Of a DNA stretch of 64,000 nt, positions 25,146 to 34,871 are shown piece by piece (the first letter of the stretch is position 1; every line of letters begins with the position of its first letter). Source of the stretch: Rhodococcus sp. KBS0724 (GTDB lineage Bacteria > Actinomycetota > Actinomycetes > Mycobacteriales > Mycobacteriaceae); contig NZ_VCBX02000001.1 in the NCBI RefSeq assembly GCF_005938745.2, positions 4,602,501 through 4,666,500 on the forward strand, read 5' to 3'. The notes under the pieces were generated by a model that was given only the letters and a program-made list of their open reading frames with translations, did not search any database and was not told where the DNA came from. A program made the position numbers and the translations under genes.

Positions 25146-25796
25146 TTACACGAGCGTAACGCCCGTCACATTCCGCAGGTGATCGGCATTGACCCCCGGC
25201 GCCAGTTCCACCAGCGCGATGCCCTCTGTTGTGACATCCAGCACGGCCAGATCGGTAATGATGCGATGTACCACACCTTGGCCGGTCAACGGCAAAGTGC
25301 ACCGCTCGAGGATCTTCGGGTTTCCCTCCCGGTCGGTATGCTCCATCACCACGATCACGCGGCGGGCACCGTGGACAAGATCCATCGCGCCGCCCATCCC
25401 CTTGACCATCTTGCCGGGCACCATCCAGTTCGCGAGATCACCGGTACTCGACACCTGCATTCCGCCGAGGACGGCGGTATCGATGTGCCCGCCACGAATC
25501 ATGCCGAAGGACAGTGCAGAGTCGAAGAACGCGGCGCCCGGATTGACGGTGACGGTTTCCTTGCCCGCGTTGATGAGGTCAGCGTCGACCTGATCCTCGG
25601 TCGGGTACGGCCCGGTGCCAAGGATGCCGTTCTCACTGTGCAGGACGACCCTCACGCCCTCAGGAAGGTAGCTCGGGATCAGTGTCGGCAGGCCGATCCC
25701 CAAATTGACGTACTCGCCCGGCCGCATCTCGGCGGCAGCACGTGCGGCCATCTCATGGCGAGTCCAGCCGACACGAGTTTCCTCCGAACTACTCAC
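25146..25796 (-). CDS. scoB: 3-oxoacid/itaconate-type CoA-transferase, beta subunit
   Basis: This 216-residue class I CoA-transferase beta subunit carries the SENG motif (about residue 54) whose glutamate forms the CoA thioester intermediate. It pairs with the subunit just upstream, whose stop overlaps this GTG start by 4 bases. The two moves CoA between succinyl- or acetyl-CoA and a free acid. In M. tuberculosis the equivalents are Rv2503c and Rv2504c, in an operon assigned to leucine and itaconate breakdown. Acetoacetate, the end product of leucine breakdown, or itaconate are the likely substrates. It is the last gene of the operon and a hairpin follows. Confidence 0.9.
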   Translation of the reverse strand: MSSSEETRVGWTRHEMAARAAAEMRPGEYVNLGIGLPTLIPSYLPEGVRVVLHSENGILGTGPYPTEDQVDADLINAGKETVTVNPGAAFFDSALSFGMIRGGHIDTAVLGGMQVSSTGDLANWMVPGKMVKGMGGAMDLVHGARRVIVVMEHTDREGNPKILERCTLPLTGQGVVHRIITDLAVLDVTTEGIALVELAPGVNADHLRNVTGVTLV

Positions 25797-26548
25797 CGGA
25801 CGCCTCCTGAAACGGTTCGCTTCTCGATCCTCTTGTCCTGCACACCCGTATGTACAACGCGCTGGACGAACACGCCAGGTAGATGAACGTGTGCCGGGTC
25901 GATCTCACCGGGCTCGACCAGATGTTCCACCTGCGCGATGGTGATCCGACCAGCCATTGCGGCAAGCGGATTGAAGTTCATCGCGGTCTTGTTGAAGACG
26001 AGGTTGCCTTCGGTATCACCGTAATCGGCATGCACCAGCGCAAAATCCGCTGTGATCGCTTCTTCCAGCACATAGCGGCGATCTCCGAATACGGCGGTCG
26101 CTTTGGGCGGAGATGCGACGGCAACCGATCCGTCGGCGTTGTAACGCCAAGGCAACCCGCCCTCTTCGATGGGGGTGCCCACGCCTGCTGGTGTGTAGAA
26201 CGCCGGGATGCCGGCGCCTCCGGCACGCAGACGCTCGGCCAGGGTTCCCTGCGGTGTCAGCTCGACTTCCAGCTCACCCGAAAGGTACTGGCGTGCAAAC
26301 TCTTTGTTCTCCCCCACGTACGACGCTGTCACCCGCGCAATGCGATGAGCACTCAGGAGAATTCCGAGACCGTAGTCGTCAACGCCGCAGTTGTTGGAGA
26401 ACACTTCCAGATCGGTGGCGGCGCCCACGGCTATCGCCGCGATCAACGCGTCCGGAATTCCGCACAGTCCGAAACCGCCAACGGCAAGCGTGGCTCCGCT
26501 GGCGATGTCGGCAACCGCCTCGGCTGGCGAACTCACAACTTTGCTCAT
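25793..26548 (-). CDS. scoA: 3-oxoacid/itaconate-type CoA-transferase, alpha subunit
   Basis: This 251-residue protein is the alpha subunit of a class I CoA-transferase, with the early glycine-rich GGFGLCGIP segment (about residues 22-30) that shapes the CoA site. Length and sequence fit the family. It lies 12 bases after citE and overlaps scoB by 4 bases, so the two subunits are translationally coupled. The substrate cannot be told from the sequence alone. Context suggests acetoacetate from leucine or itaconate. Confidence 0.9.
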   Translation of the reverse strand: MSKVVSSPAEAVADIASGATLAVGGFGLCGIPDALIAAIAVGAATDLEVFSNNCGVDDYGLGILLSAHRIARVTASYVGENKEFARQYLSGELEVELTPQGTLAERLRAGGAGIPAFYTPAGVGTPIEEGGLPWRYNADGSVAVASPPKATAVFGDRRYVLEEAITADFALVHADYGDTEGNLVFNKTAMNFNPLAAMAGRITIAQVEHLVEPGEIDPAHVHLPGVFVQRVVHTGVQDKRIEKRTVSGGVR

Positions 26549-26560
26549 GCGTTGTTCTCC

Positions 26561-27379
26561 TTACTCGGGGAGGATACCGGCGCGATGCAGCAGTTTCTCG
26601 GCGTGCCGCAGCACTGGCGCGTCCACCATCTTGCCTTCGAAGGCAAACACACCACGTTCGTGAGCCACCGCCGCAAGAACCCTTTGTGCCCAGTCGATTT
26701 CCGACTCCGACGGCGCGAAGGCCGCGCGGATGACGTCGACCTGGCTGGGGTGAATCGCAACCTTGACATCGAACCCGACGGCAACTGCGTCGGCGGATTC
26801 GACGCCCAGCCCCACCAGATCCTTGATGTCGAGGTATACGGAATCAACGGCCAGCCGGCCGTAGCTCTTTGCCGCCAGCAAGGTATTCGAGCGCACATGC
26901 CTCGCGACGTCGCGGTACGAACCATCCAGGTGCCGGCTGGAATTACCGCCGAGTCCGGCGATCAGATCCTCAGCGCCCCACATCACGCCGATTGTGTTCG
27001 CCGCCAGAGCAATTTCTTGCACGGCAAGTGCGCCGAGCGGAGACTCGACCAACGCGATGATCTCGGCCGGGGCCAGCGAGAGAACGTCGTCCGCTGATTC
27101 GCATTTCGAGAGCATCAAACGCGTGTAATGGGTGCCGTCGAGGGCAAGGAGGTCGAGTTCGTGCTCGCGGGTGCCAACAGGATTGACGCGCACCACGGTG
27201 CGGTCCGGGTCGAGCGGTGTGTCGATCAGCGCGGTGCGCGCCGCCTCTTTGTCGTCAGCCGCGACGCCGTCCTCGAGGTCGAGAATGACGACGTCGGCTG
27301 CCGCTGCCGCCTTCGCGTAGCGCTCCGGACGGTCCGCCGGACAGAACAGCCACGCCGGCCCCGGCGGAATCCACGTCAC
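26561..27379 (-). CDS. citE: CitE-like beta-hydroxyacyl-CoA lyase (HpcH/HpaI family)
   Basis: The 272-residue protein has the CitE fold markers DLEDG (about residue 34), ESP, GAEDL and HPSQ, which supply the Mg2+ and CoA-substrate ligands. The M. tuberculosis counterpart in the same operon position (Rv2498c) is known to act as a lyase on HMG-CoA and citramalyl-CoA, joining leucine and itaconate breakdown. That role is inferred here from gene order. The start is a GTG whose TGA overlap with maoC is 4 bases. No citrate lyase alpha or gamma subunit is nearby, so citrate is not the substrate. Confidence 0.88.
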   Translation of the reverse strand: MTWIPPGPAWLFCPADRPERYAKAAAAADVVILDLEDGVAADDKEAARTALIDTPLDPDRTVVRVNPVGTREHELDLLALDGTHYTRLMLSKCESADDVLSLAPAEIIALVESPLGALAVQEIALAANTIGVMWGAEDLIAGLGGNSSRHLDGSYRDVARHVRSNTLLAAKSYGRLAVDSVYLDIKDLVGLGVESADAVAVGFDVKVAIHPSQVDVIRAAFAPSESEIDWAQRVLAAVAHERGVFAFEGKMVDAPVLRHAEKLLHRAGILPE

Positions 27380-27885
27380 GACGATTCTCCTTGCGGCCGC
27401 AACTGCACCAACGTTTTACGAGTCGCAACAGCTACGACGTCGCCGTGCTGATTTCGGCCGGTGTGTACCAACGTCACGATGCCCTCACCAGGGCGGCTCT
27501 TCGATTCACGCTTGTCCGCGATCAGCGTCTCCGCGTACAGGGTATCGCCGTGGAAGAGCGGCTTCGGGAAACTGATATCCGAGAACCCGAGATTTGCCAC
27601 GATTGTTCCCTGCGTCAACTGCGCTACCGAAAGTCCCACGATCGTGGACAACGTGAACATCGAATTGACCAGACGCACACCGAACTGGGTGTCCTCGCTG
27701 TACGCGGCATCGAGGTGCAGCGCCTGCGTATTCATCGTCAGCGTCGTGAACAACACGTTGTCGGCCTCGGTGACTGTGCGACCTGGTCGGTGTTCGTAGA
27801 CCGCGCCAAGTTCGAACTCCTCGAACCAGAGTCCGCGCTGAGTGATCTTCTTGGTCTCTGCGTTGTTCATTTGAGAGTTCGTCAC
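27376..27885 (-). CDS. MaoC-like (R)-specific enoyl-CoA hydratase
   Basis: This 169-residue single hot-dog protein has the NTQALHLD segment (about residues 52-59) that holds the hydratase histidine-aspartate region, and a central helix with SMFTLS. It would hydrate an unsaturated acyl-CoA such as 3-methylglutaconyl-CoA or itaconyl-CoA to feed the adjacent lyase. It overlaps both neighbours by 4 bases (fadE upstream, citE downstream) and starts at GTG. It takes the place of the crotonase-type methylglutaconyl-CoA hydratase of other bacteria, which is absent here. The assignment rests on family plus context. Confidence 0.82.
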   Translation of the reverse strand: MTNSQMNNAETKKITQRGLWFEEFELGAVYEHRPGRTVTEADNVLFTTLTMNTQALHLDAAYSEDTQFGVRLVNSMFTLSTIVGLSVAQLTQGTIVANLGFSDISFPKPLFHGDTLYAETLIADKRESKSRPGEGIVTLVHTGRNQHGDVVAVATRKTLVQLRPQGESS

Positions 27886-29045
27886 AACCCTGCCTCACGT
27901 GCGATGAGCATCAACTGCACCTCGGTAGTGCCTTCGCCGATCTCCAGAATCTTACTGTCACGGTAGTGCCGCGCGACGGCGTATTCGTTCATGAATCCGT
28001 ATCCACCGTGGATCTGGGTGGCATCGCGAGCGTTGTCCATGGCAGCTTCGGAGGAAATGAGCTTGGCGATGGATGCCTGCTTCTTGAACGGCTTGCCGGA
28101 CAGCATCAGTGCGGCCGCGTCGTAATACGCGGTGCGGGCCACGTGGGCGCGAGCCTCCATGCGCGCAATCTTGAACGCGATTGCCTGGTTCTGGCCGATG
28201 GGGCGTCCGAAAGCCTCGCGCTCCTTCGCGTACTTGATCGACTCGTCGACGCAGCCCTGAGCGGCACCGACGCTCAACGCGGAAATGGCGATGCGGCCTT
28301 CGTCGAGGATGCGCAGGAAGTTCGCGTAGCCGCGGCCGCGCTCACCGAGCAGATTCTCTTCGGGGACACGAACATCCGCGAACGTGAGCGGGTGGGTGTC
28401 TGACGCATTCCAGCCGACCTTGTTGTATGCAGGCTCAGCCGTGAAGCCCGGCGTCGTGGTCGGCACGAGGATCGTGGAAATCTCCTTCTTGCCACCGTCC
28501 TTGACTCCCGTCACCGCGGTGACCGTAACCAGCTTCGTGATGTCGGTGCCCGAGTTGGTGATGAACTGCTTGTTGCCGTTGATGATCCACTCGCCGCTGT
28601 CGAACTTGGCGGTGGTCTTGGTTCCACCGGCGTCGCTACCCGCACCTGGCTCGGTCAAACCGAAGGCAGCAAGCGACTTGCCGCTGGTGAGCTGCGGCAG
28701 CCATTCTTCCTTCTGCGCGTCGTTGCCGAATCGGTAGATCGGCATGGCACCGAGGGACACTCCGGCTTCGAGAGTGATCGCGACACTCTGATCAACCTTG
28801 CCCAATTCCTCGAGCGCGAGGCACAGGGCAAAGTAGTCGCCGCCCATTCCGCCGTACTCCTCGGGGAACGGCAGACCGAACAGGCCCATCTCTGCCATCC
28901 CGGCAACAACCTCATACGGGAACGTGTGATTGGCGTCGTGCTCGGCGGCAACCGGCGCCACAACCGTCTTGGCAAAGTCCGCAACGGTTTTCGCGAGCTG
29001 CTGGTACTCGTCCGGAAGCGCTCCGGTGGCAAGGTAATCGGACAT
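27882..29045 (-). CDS. fadE19: Acyl-CoA dehydrogenase, probably branched short-chain (FadE19-like)
   Basis: The 387-residue FAD enzyme begins MSDYLATG at 29045, its ATG sharing bases with the accA1 stop. Motifs include GLTEPGAGSDAGG for FAD/substrate binding and QIHGGYGF near the end. It is expected to oxidise isovaleryl-CoA to 3-methylcrotonyl-CoA ahead of the carboxylase. One detail differs: the C-terminal EIGEGTTE carries Glu where medium-chain dehydrogenases have their catalytic base, while the helix-G Glu typical of isovaleryl enzymes may also be present in LDEGR. Exact substrate is thus open. The open frame extends further upstream but that part overlaps accA1 and is not coding. Confidence 0.88.
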   Translation of the reverse strand: MSDYLATGALPDEYQQLAKTVADFAKTVVAPVAAEHDANHTFPYEVVAGMAEMGLFGLPFPEEYGGMGGDYFALCLALEELGKVDQSVAITLEAGVSLGAMPIYRFGNDAQKEEWLPQLTSGKSLAAFGLTEPGAGSDAGGTKTTAKFDSGEWIINGNKQFITNSGTDITKLVTVTAVTGVKDGGKKEISTILVPTTTPGFTAEPAYNKVGWNASDTHPLTFADVRVPEENLLGERGRGYANFLRILDEGRIAISALSVGAAQGCVDESIKYAKEREAFGRPIGQNQAIAFKIARMEARAHVARTAYYDAAALMLSGKPFKKQASIAKLISSEAAMDNARDATQIHGGYGFMNEYAVARHYRDSKILEIGEGTTEVQLMLIAREAGL

Positions 29046-31081
29046 CAGGCTTCTTCCTTCTGAGTCGGGTTCTCGGTCTCTTCTGCAGTCTCTTCGTCTT
29101 GGACAGGTACGACGCGGGCCAGAATCTGATCCACCATCACCTGATCGCCCTGACGGACAAGCACTTCCACGGTTCCGTCGATCGGCGAGGTAAGCGAGTG
29201 CTCCATCTTCATGGCCTCGACAACCACCAGCGCCTGCCCTGCCGACACAGCGGCGCCGCTCTCGACGTTGACCGCGATCACAGCACCTGGCATCGGACTG
29301 GCGATTTCGGCGTCGCCCGCGTGTGCGTCGTCGCCTCGAACACTGACCTCGGCAACTTCGCGGACATGCCAGGTTCCGCCGCCGGCCAGCCACAGACCAC
29401 CGTCGGTCTCGGCGACGACAAACGTGCGCCTGCGCCCGTCGATCACCACAGCCAGTTCCGATCCCGTCAAGACCGCACTGAAGGCCTGCGGCTGCGAACC
29501 TTCGACCTCGACCTTTGCCTCAGCAGGAGTACCGACTATCGACACGTGCGCAATGCGGGTTCCGGCCGACAGGCGGATGCTGGTCGGAGCCGGAGTCCCC
29601 ACCCGCCAGCCGCTGGGAACGTCCCAGGGGTCTACCGATGCCGCAGTTGTCCACCGCGCCAGCCAGCGATATGCCGCAGCGGCAATGAGGACCTCGTCGG
29701 TGGCGTCCGCCGCAACAAAGTCTTCGACCCGGCGATCGAGCAGACCGGTGTCGAGGTTGCCCGCGATCACATCCGGATCGGCGAGGAGGAAGCGCGCAAA
29801 TTCGATATTGGTGACCACGCCGAGAACCGCGGTGTCGCCGAGCGCGCGATCGAGCTTGCGCAGTGCGCCGGCGCGGTCGGAAGCGTGCGCGATGACCTTG
29901 CTGAGCATGGGGTCGTAGTCGCTACCGACGACAGTTCCCTCGAGCAGGCCCGAATCGACGCGCACGCCGGATCCCGACGGTTCGACGAGACCGACGACGC
30001 TGCCGCCGGTCGGCAGGAATCCGCGACTCGGATCTTCGGCGTACACGCGGGCTTCGATGGCATGTCCGGTCAGTGTGATGTCGCCCTGCTCGAAAGCCAG
30101 CTTCTCCCCTGCCGCGACGCGTACCTGCCACTCGACCAGGTCGAGTCCGGTGACCATCTCGGTGACCGGATGCTCAACCTGCAGGCGGGTGTTCATCTCC
30201 ATGAAGAAGAACTCGTCCGGCTTGTCGGCCGAGACGATGAATTCGACGGTGCCTGCGCCGGTGTAGTCGACGCTGCGAGCGGTGTTGCACGCGGCAGCGC
30301 CGATGCGATCACGAGTCACCTGATCCAGCAGTGGTGACGGCGCCTCTTCGATGACCTTCTGGTGACGCCGCTGCAGGCTGCACTCACGCTCACCGAGGTG
30401 GACGACGTTGCCGTGCTGATCGGCCAGAACCTGGACCTCGATGTGCCGGGGCCGCAGCACAAACCGTTCGAGGAACAGGGTGTCGTCACCGAACGACGAC
30501 GCGGCCTCGCGGCGAGCGCTGCGCAGCGCCTCCGCCAGATTGGCCGGGTCCTCGACCAGCCGCATACCCTTGCCGCCGCCGCCGGCCGAGGGCTTGACGA
30601 GCACCGGATAGCCGATGTCCTCGGCTGCCGCGATCAGTTCTTCATCGGTCAGATTCGGCCGTGCGATACCCGGAACCACCGGGACGTCGAACGCGGCAAC
30701 CGCGTTCTTTGCGGTGATCTTGTCACCCATCACCTCGATGGCTCGCTCGGAAGGCCCGAGGAAGGCGATCCCGGCCGCAGCGCAGGCCGCTGAGAACGCC
30801 GAGTTCTCCGACAGGAAGCCGTAACCGGGGTGAATACCCTGCGCGCCCGTGGACTTGGCCGCGTCGATCACCTTGTCGATGACGAGGTAGCTTTCACGCG
30901 CGGCAGCCGGTCCGATGTTGACGGCGGTGTCGGCCTCGCGGACGTGGCGAGCATTCGCGTCGGCGTCGCTGTAGACCGCAACGCTGCGAATTCCCAACTC
31001 ACGCAACGTGCGGATCACGCGAACCGCGATCTCACCGCGGTTGGCCACGAGAACAGTATCGATAGTGCGCAACTCAGTCAT
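29045..31081 (-). CDS. accA1: Biotin-dependent acyl-CoA carboxylase alpha subunit (methylcrotonyl-CoA carboxylase type)
   Basis: The 678-residue protein joins an N-terminal biotin carboxylase ([12 protein letters not shown] at the start, ATP loop GGGGKGM near residue 163) to a C-terminal biotin carrier domain with EAMKM, the biotinyl lysine being about residue 625. A 25-residue acidic tail follows. It carboxylates biotin with ATP and bicarbonate and hands CO2 to AccD1. In mycobacteria AccA1-AccD1 is the methylcrotonyl-CoA carboxylase of leucine breakdown. The ATG at 31081 matches the usual family start. An upstream in-frame ATG would overlap accD1 and is not used. Confidence 0.93.
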   Translation of the reverse strand: MTELRTIDTVLVANRGEIAVRVIRTLRELGIRSVAVYSDADANARHVREADTAVNIGPAAARESYLVIDKVIDAAKSTGAQGIHPGYGFLSENSAFSAACAAAGIAFLGPSERAIEVMGDKITAKNAVAAFDVPVVPGIARPNLTDEELIAAAEDIGYPVLVKPSAGGGGKGMRLVEDPANLAEALRSARREAASSFGDDTLFLERFVLRPRHIEVQVLADQHGNVVHLGERECSLQRRHQKVIEEAPSPLLDQVTRDRIGAAACNTARSVDYTGAGTVEFIVSADKPDEFFFMEMNTRLQVEHPVTEMVTGLDLVEWQVRVAAGEKLAFEQGDITLTGHAIEARVYAEDPSRGFLPTGGSVVGLVEPSGSGVRVDSGLLEGTVVGSDYDPMLSKVIAHASDRAGALRKLDRALGDTAVLGVVTNIEFARFLLADPDVIAGNLDTGLLDRRVEDFVAADATDEVLIAAAAYRWLARWTTAASVDPWDVPSGWRVGTPAPTSIRLSAGTRIAHVSIVGTPAEAKVEVEGSQPQAFSAVLTGSELAVVIDGRRRTFVVAETDGGLWLAGGGTWHVREVAEVSVRGDDAHAGDAEIASPMPGAVIAVNVESGAAVSAGQALVVVEAMKMEHSLTSPIDGTVEVLVRQGDQVMVDQILARVVPVQDEETAEETENPTQKEEA

Positions 31082-31086
31082 TTCGC

Positions 31087-32676
31087 TCACATCCGGAAGA
31101 CGCCGTAGGAGACCGGCTCGATCGGCGCGTTTGCGCACACCGAGAGAGCCAGGCCGAGAACAGTTCTGGTATCCGCGGGGTCGATGACACCGTCGTCCCA
31201 GAGTCGCGCAGTGGAGTAGTACGGATTGCCCTGCGCCTCGTACTGCTCACGGATCGGCGCCTTGAAGGCCTCTTCGTCCTCAGCCGACCACGGATTACCC
31301 GCGCTGTCGAGCTGCTCGCTACGAACCGTCGAGAGCACAGAAGCGGCCTGCTCACCGCCCATGACCGAGATTCGTGCATTCGGCCACATCCACAGGAAGC
31401 GAGGCGAATACGCCCGTCCACACATGGAGTAGTTGCCGGCGCCGTAAGAGCCGCCGATGACAACCGTCAGCTTCGGAACTCGTGCGCACGCAACTGCCGT
31501 GACCATCTTGGCGCCGTGCTTGGCGATGCCGCCCGCCTCGTAGTCCCGTCCCACCATGAAGCCTGCGATGTTCTGGAGGAACAACAAGGGAACACTGCGC
31601 TTGTCACACAATTCGATGAAATGTGCACCCTTCATGGCTGATTCGCCGAAGAGCACACCGTTGTTGGCGATGATGCCGACCGGATGGCCCTCGATGTGGG
31701 CGAATCCGGTGACGAGCGTCTTGCCGTACTCGGCCTTGAACTCCTGGAACGCGCCACCGTCGACAAGCTTGGTGATCACCTCATGCACGTCGTACGGGGT
31801 ACGGGGATCGGTCGGGACGACGTCGTAGAGCTCACTCTGGTCAGCGACGGACGGGACTGTCGATACTACGTCCCACGGACGCTCGGAGCGGGGGCCGAGC
31901 GTGGCAATGATGTTGCGCACGACATGAAGTGCGTCGCGGTCGTCCTCGGCCAGGTGGTCGGTGACGCCCGAAACCTTGGAGTGCAGATCGCCACCGCCCA
32001 GTTCCTCGGCCGTCACGATCTCACCGGTGGCAGCCTTCACCAGCGGCGGGCCACCGAGGAAGATGGTGCCCTGATTGCGGACGATCACAGCTTCGTCACT
32101 CATTGCCGGTACGTAAGCGCCGCCGGCCGTGCACGAACCGAGAACGGCAGCAATCTGGGGAATCCCCTTGGCGCTCATGGTCGCCTGGTTGTAGAAGATC
32201 CGGCCGAAGTGCTCACGGTCCGGGAAGACTTCGTCCTGGCGCGGCAAGAAGGCTCCACCGGAGTCGACGAGGTAGATGCACGGAAGATTGTTCTGTAGCG
32301 CCACTTCCTGCGCGCGCAGGTGCTTCTTCACCGTCATCGGGTAGTAGGTGCCACCCTTGACCGTGGCGTCGTTAGCGACGATGACACATTCTCGTCCCGA
32401 CACTCGGCCGATACCGGTGATGACGCCGGCGCCGGGGCACTCGTCGTCGTACAGGCCGTTGGCGGCCAGCGGTGACAACTCCAGGAAGGGGCTGCCCGGA
32501 TCGAGCAGCGAATCCACCCGATCCCGAGGAAGCAGCTTCCCGCGACTGACGTGCCGATCCCTCGATTTCTGGTTGCCGCCGAGGGCGGCTTGAGCCAGTT
32601 TCTTCTTCAGTTCTTCCACCAGAACGGTGTGATCGGATCGGTATCCCGACCCTTGCGTGATTCCACTGGGAGTCAT
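31087..32676 (-). CDS. accD1: Acyl-CoA carboxylase beta (carboxyltransferase) subunit, methylcrotonyl-CoA type
   Basis: The 529-residue protein is a crotonase-fold carboxyltransferase. [15 protein letters not shown] (N-terminal half) and [16 protein letters not shown] (C-terminal half) form the two oxyanion-hole regions. It transfers CO2 from biotin on AccA1 to 3-methylcrotonyl-CoA. It is the first gene of the operon; its promoter lies in the 98-base divergent gap with the TetR gene, where TTAAC repeats sit. AccA1 begins 5 bases after its stop. Confidence 0.93.
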   Translation of the reverse strand: MTPSGITQGSGYRSDHTVLVEELKKKLAQAALGGNQKSRDRHVSRGKLLPRDRVDSLLDPGSPFLELSPLAANGLYDDECPGAGVITGIGRVSGRECVIVANDATVKGGTYYPMTVKKHLRAQEVALQNNLPCIYLVDSGGAFLPRQDEVFPDREHFGRIFYNQATMSAKGIPQIAAVLGSCTAGGAYVPAMSDEAVIVRNQGTIFLGGPPLVKAATGEIVTAEELGGGDLHSKVSGVTDHLAEDDRDALHVVRNIIATLGPRSERPWDVVSTVPSVADQSELYDVVPTDPRTPYDVHEVITKLVDGGAFQEFKAEYGKTLVTGFAHIEGHPVGIIANNGVLFGESAMKGAHFIELCDKRSVPLLFLQNIAGFMVGRDYEAGGIAKHGAKMVTAVACARVPKLTVVIGGSYGAGNYSMCGRAYSPRFLWMWPNARISVMGGEQAASVLSTVRSEQLDSAGNPWSAEDEEAFKAPIREQYEAQGNPYYSTARLWDDGVIDPADTRTVLGLALSVCANAPIEPVSYGVFRM

Positions 32677-32694
32677 CCCGCCGCCTTCGCCATG

Positions 32695-32737
32695 AGTTAA
32701 TGCTCGATAACTGAAACTAGATTAACTATGATTAACT
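32695..32737. promoter_or_regulatory. Probable TetR operator in the divergent accD1/tetR promoter
   Basis: The gap holds an imperfect palindrome AGTTA-N8-TAACT (32695-32712) and two direct copies of ATTAACT (32721-32727 and 32731-32737). These give four TTAAC/GTTAA half-sites within 43 bases, 18 bases from accD1 and about 37 from the tetR start. That is the layout expected if the divergent regulator controls both directions. Confidence 0.65.
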
Positions 32738-32774
32738 GAGTTGTCCAGATCTCCCACCGAGAAAGATCGAGAGA

Positions 32775-33374
32775 ATGCCATCTGACCAGGTAGCCGCTCC
32801 GACACGTCGCGATCAAATGAAGGCAGATCGCCGGCGTCAGCTCCTCGGCGCCGCCGCCCGCCTGATCGCCGAACGCGGATTTGTGAGCGTTCGCCTCGAA
32901 GATCTCGGTGCAGCGGTCGGCATCAGTGGACCCGCCGTCTACCGGCACTTCCCCAACAAGGATGCCGTCCTGGTCGAACTGCTCGTCGGGATCAGCACGC
33001 GACTGTACGAGGGCGGCTCGGCGGCAACCGAAACAGCCGACTCCCCGACGTCCGCGCTCGACGCCCTCGTCGAGTTCCATCTCGACTTCGCGCTCGGCGA
33101 ACCGGACCTGATCCGCATCCAGGATCGCGACCTCGAAAGCCTGCCGGCCGACGCGCGACGACAAGTCCGTCAGACACAGCGCAAATACGTAGAACTGTGG
33201 GTCGGCGTCCTCGAACAGCTTGATCCGACACTCGAGGAAGCCGACGCGCGAATCATGGCCCACGCAACATTCGGCCTGATCAACTCCACTCCGCACAGCG
33301 CCAACCCGGCGTCACCGGCCCGGACGCGCCGCGTCTTACGCACTATGACGCTCGCCGCACTGCGTACGCCCTGA
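32775..33374 (+). CDS. TetR-family regulator of the leucine/itaconate operon
   Basis: The 199-residue protein has an N-terminal TetR helix-turn-helix (about residues 18-65, with VRLEDLGAAVGISGPAVYRHF) and a variable helical ligand domain. It is divergent to accD1, as Rv2506 is to accD1 in M. tuberculosis. Binding to the TTAAC-type repeats in the shared gap and release by an acyl-CoA intermediate is the likely mechanism, but this is inference. The ATG at 32775 follows a GAGAGA-like ribosome site. Confidence 0.9.
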   Translation: MPSDQVAAPTRRDQMKADRRRQLLGAAARLIAERGFVSVRLEDLGAAVGISGPAVYRHFPNKDAVLVELLVGISTRLYEGGSAATETADSPTSALDALVEFHLDFALGEPDLIRIQDRDLESLPADARRQVRQTQRKYVELWVGVLEQLDPTLEEADARIMAHATFGLINSTPHSANPASPARTRRVLRTMTLAALRTP

Positions 33375-33432
33375 ACCGGACACCTCGAATTCAGTGGCAG
33401 ACTGGTTACACCAGCTAACAGATGAGGGTGCC

Positions 33433-34170
33433 GTGCCGAACGTGGAAGACAGCAGTGCAATGAGTCGAACGGACTTCGCCGAACTGCGAACCGAGTTCTC
33501 CCGATTCATGATGCTGTACCAATTCGGTATCGCCGAACTGATGACCAAGGTGAACATCCTCAAGGACGAATTCACCCACATCAATCAGTACAGTCCCATC
33601 GAACACGTGGCATCTCGGGTGAAGACGCCGGAGAGCATCCTGCGCAAAGCCGAGCGACTTGGCATCCCGATCACCATCGAGGACATCTCGAAGAACATCT
33701 TCGACATCGCCGGCGTGCGTATTACCTGCAGCTTCATTTCCGACACCTATCGGATCGCCGAGATGCTCACCAGCCAGTCGGATCTGCGGGTGATCGAGCG
33801 CGAGGACTACATCGCTAATCCCAAGCCCAACGGATACAAGAGTCTGCACCTGATTGTCGAAGTGCCCGTCTTCATGAGCGACAGCGTCCGCCACGTGCCG
33901 ATCGAACTCCAGATCCGTACCATCGCAATGGATTTCTGGGCCAGTCTCGAGCACAAGATCTACTACAAGTACAACCGGGACGTGCCGGCCGAACTGCTGG
34001 ACGAGCTCACCGAGGCGGCTGCCGCCGCGCACCGTCTGGACGTCAAGATGGAGCGCCTCAACGACGAGTTCGCCAAGATCAAGGCTCTCCCCCACGCCGA
34101 CGACAAAAGCGTCGAACTCGAACTGCCGGCTCAGTTTCTCAACGCTCTGCGTCTGCAGCGCGGGATCTAA
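33433..34170 (+). CDS. Small alarmone synthetase, RelA/SpoT synthetase domain only
   Basis: The protein (245 residues from GTG 33433) is a lone (p)ppGpp synthetase domain. Signs are the FDIAGVRI segment, PKPNGYKSLHL that stacks on the acceptor nucleotide, and ELQIRT followed by WASLEHKI. No HD hydrolase domain and no TGS or ACT domain is present. It transfers pyrophosphate from ATP to GDP or GTP under stress. I prefer the GTG because GATGAGGG lies just upstream. An in-frame ATG at 33394 would add 13 residues. A hairpin terminator lies downstream at 34272. Confidence 0.88.
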   Translation: MPNVEDSSAMSRTDFAELRTEFSRFMMLYQFGIAELMTKVNILKDEFTHINQYSPIEHVASRVKTPESILRKAERLGIPITIEDISKNIFDIAGVRITCSFISDTYRIAEMLTSQSDLRVIEREDYIANPKPNGYKSLHLIVEVPVFMSDSVRHVPIELQIRTIAMDFWASLEHKIYYKYNRDVPAELLDELTEAAAAAHRLDVKMERLNDEFAKIKALPHADDKSVELELPAQFLNALRLQRGI

Positions 34171-34206
34171 TCTGGGTCTTTCGTCGGCTTTTTGAGCTGC
34201 CCCATT

Positions 34207-34260
34207 CGAGCGAACGTACCTTTCGGCGCATCCAAGGCGACGCACGTACCTTTCGCTCGA
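34207..34260. repeat. 54-base element with paired direct and inverted repeats
   Basis: The sequence ACGTACCTTTCG occurs twice, 30 bases apart (34214-34225 and 34244-34255). The ends TCGAGCGA (34207-34214) and TCGCTCGA (34253-34260) are inverted copies of each other. The element lies between the alarmone synthetase stop and the next terminator. Function unknown. Confidence 0.6.
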
Positions 34261-34271
34261 GTCGGGACAAA

Positions 34272-34307
34272 AAATGTGCGCCCTCCCTTCCGGGAGAGCG
34301 CACATTT
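34272..34307. terminator. Bidirectional hairpin terminator between the alarmone synthetase and the GlsB-like gene
   Basis: Arms of about 15 bases (34272-34287 and 34292-34307) pair around a short loop, with an A-run on one side and TTT on the other. It serves two convergent genes. Confidence 0.85.
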
Positions 34308-34324
34308 CAGGCCGAGCGATATGC

Positions 34325-34585
34325 CTATTTCTTGCCCGTCACGGCGCTGTAGCCGAGGGACAGAACTGCCGCTGCCGCGATGCTGATGATCCAGCGAATC
34401 CAGTCAATTCCGCCGGTATCTCCCTTGTCCGAAATCGCACCCCAGACCCAGTAGCCGATCAATGCGCCGGCAATACCGAGGACTACGGTGATGATTATCC
34501 CGTACTGCTGCTTACCTGGCAGTACCAGGCGCGCAAGGATTCCGATAACTGCGCCGAAAATGATGGTCCCGATGATCTGTCCCAT
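34325..34585 (-). CDS. GlsB/YeaQ/YmgE-type small membrane protein
   Basis: The 86-residue protein begins MGQIIGTIIFGAVIG and has three hydrophobic helices with small-residue spacing, the pattern of the transglycosylase-associated / GlsB family. The loop LVLPGKQQYG after the first helix is a family mark. Proteins of this family are stress-linked inner-membrane proteins with no known reaction. I chose the ATG at 34585; an upstream in-frame start adds five residues (MRGAV) that do not match the family. Confidence 0.85.
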   Translation of the reverse strand: MGQIIGTIIFGAVIGILARLVLPGKQQYGIIITVVLGIAGALIGYWVWGAISDKGDTGGIDWIRWIISIAAAAVLSLGYSAVTGKK

Positions 34586-34871
34586 GACAGCCCCTCTCAC
34601 ATGTCGTGCATGCGTGCGGCCGAAAAATCTCCGCCCAGTCGAACAATAACCACAGTTACAGGTAACAGTCGCCTGTTGCCCGAATTATTGTCCGAGATGC
34701 AACCTGCAGCACACGGCCACCAGACGCGACCGACACACAGAACACTACACATGGCAACTTGTCAGCAATCGATTCCGACAACTAATTCGAGCATTAAAAT
34801 GGGACGCCGGTAACCTAAAGGACACACCGGAGTTATTATTTCGCAATCGCACGTGTTTAGCGTCTGCGCCT

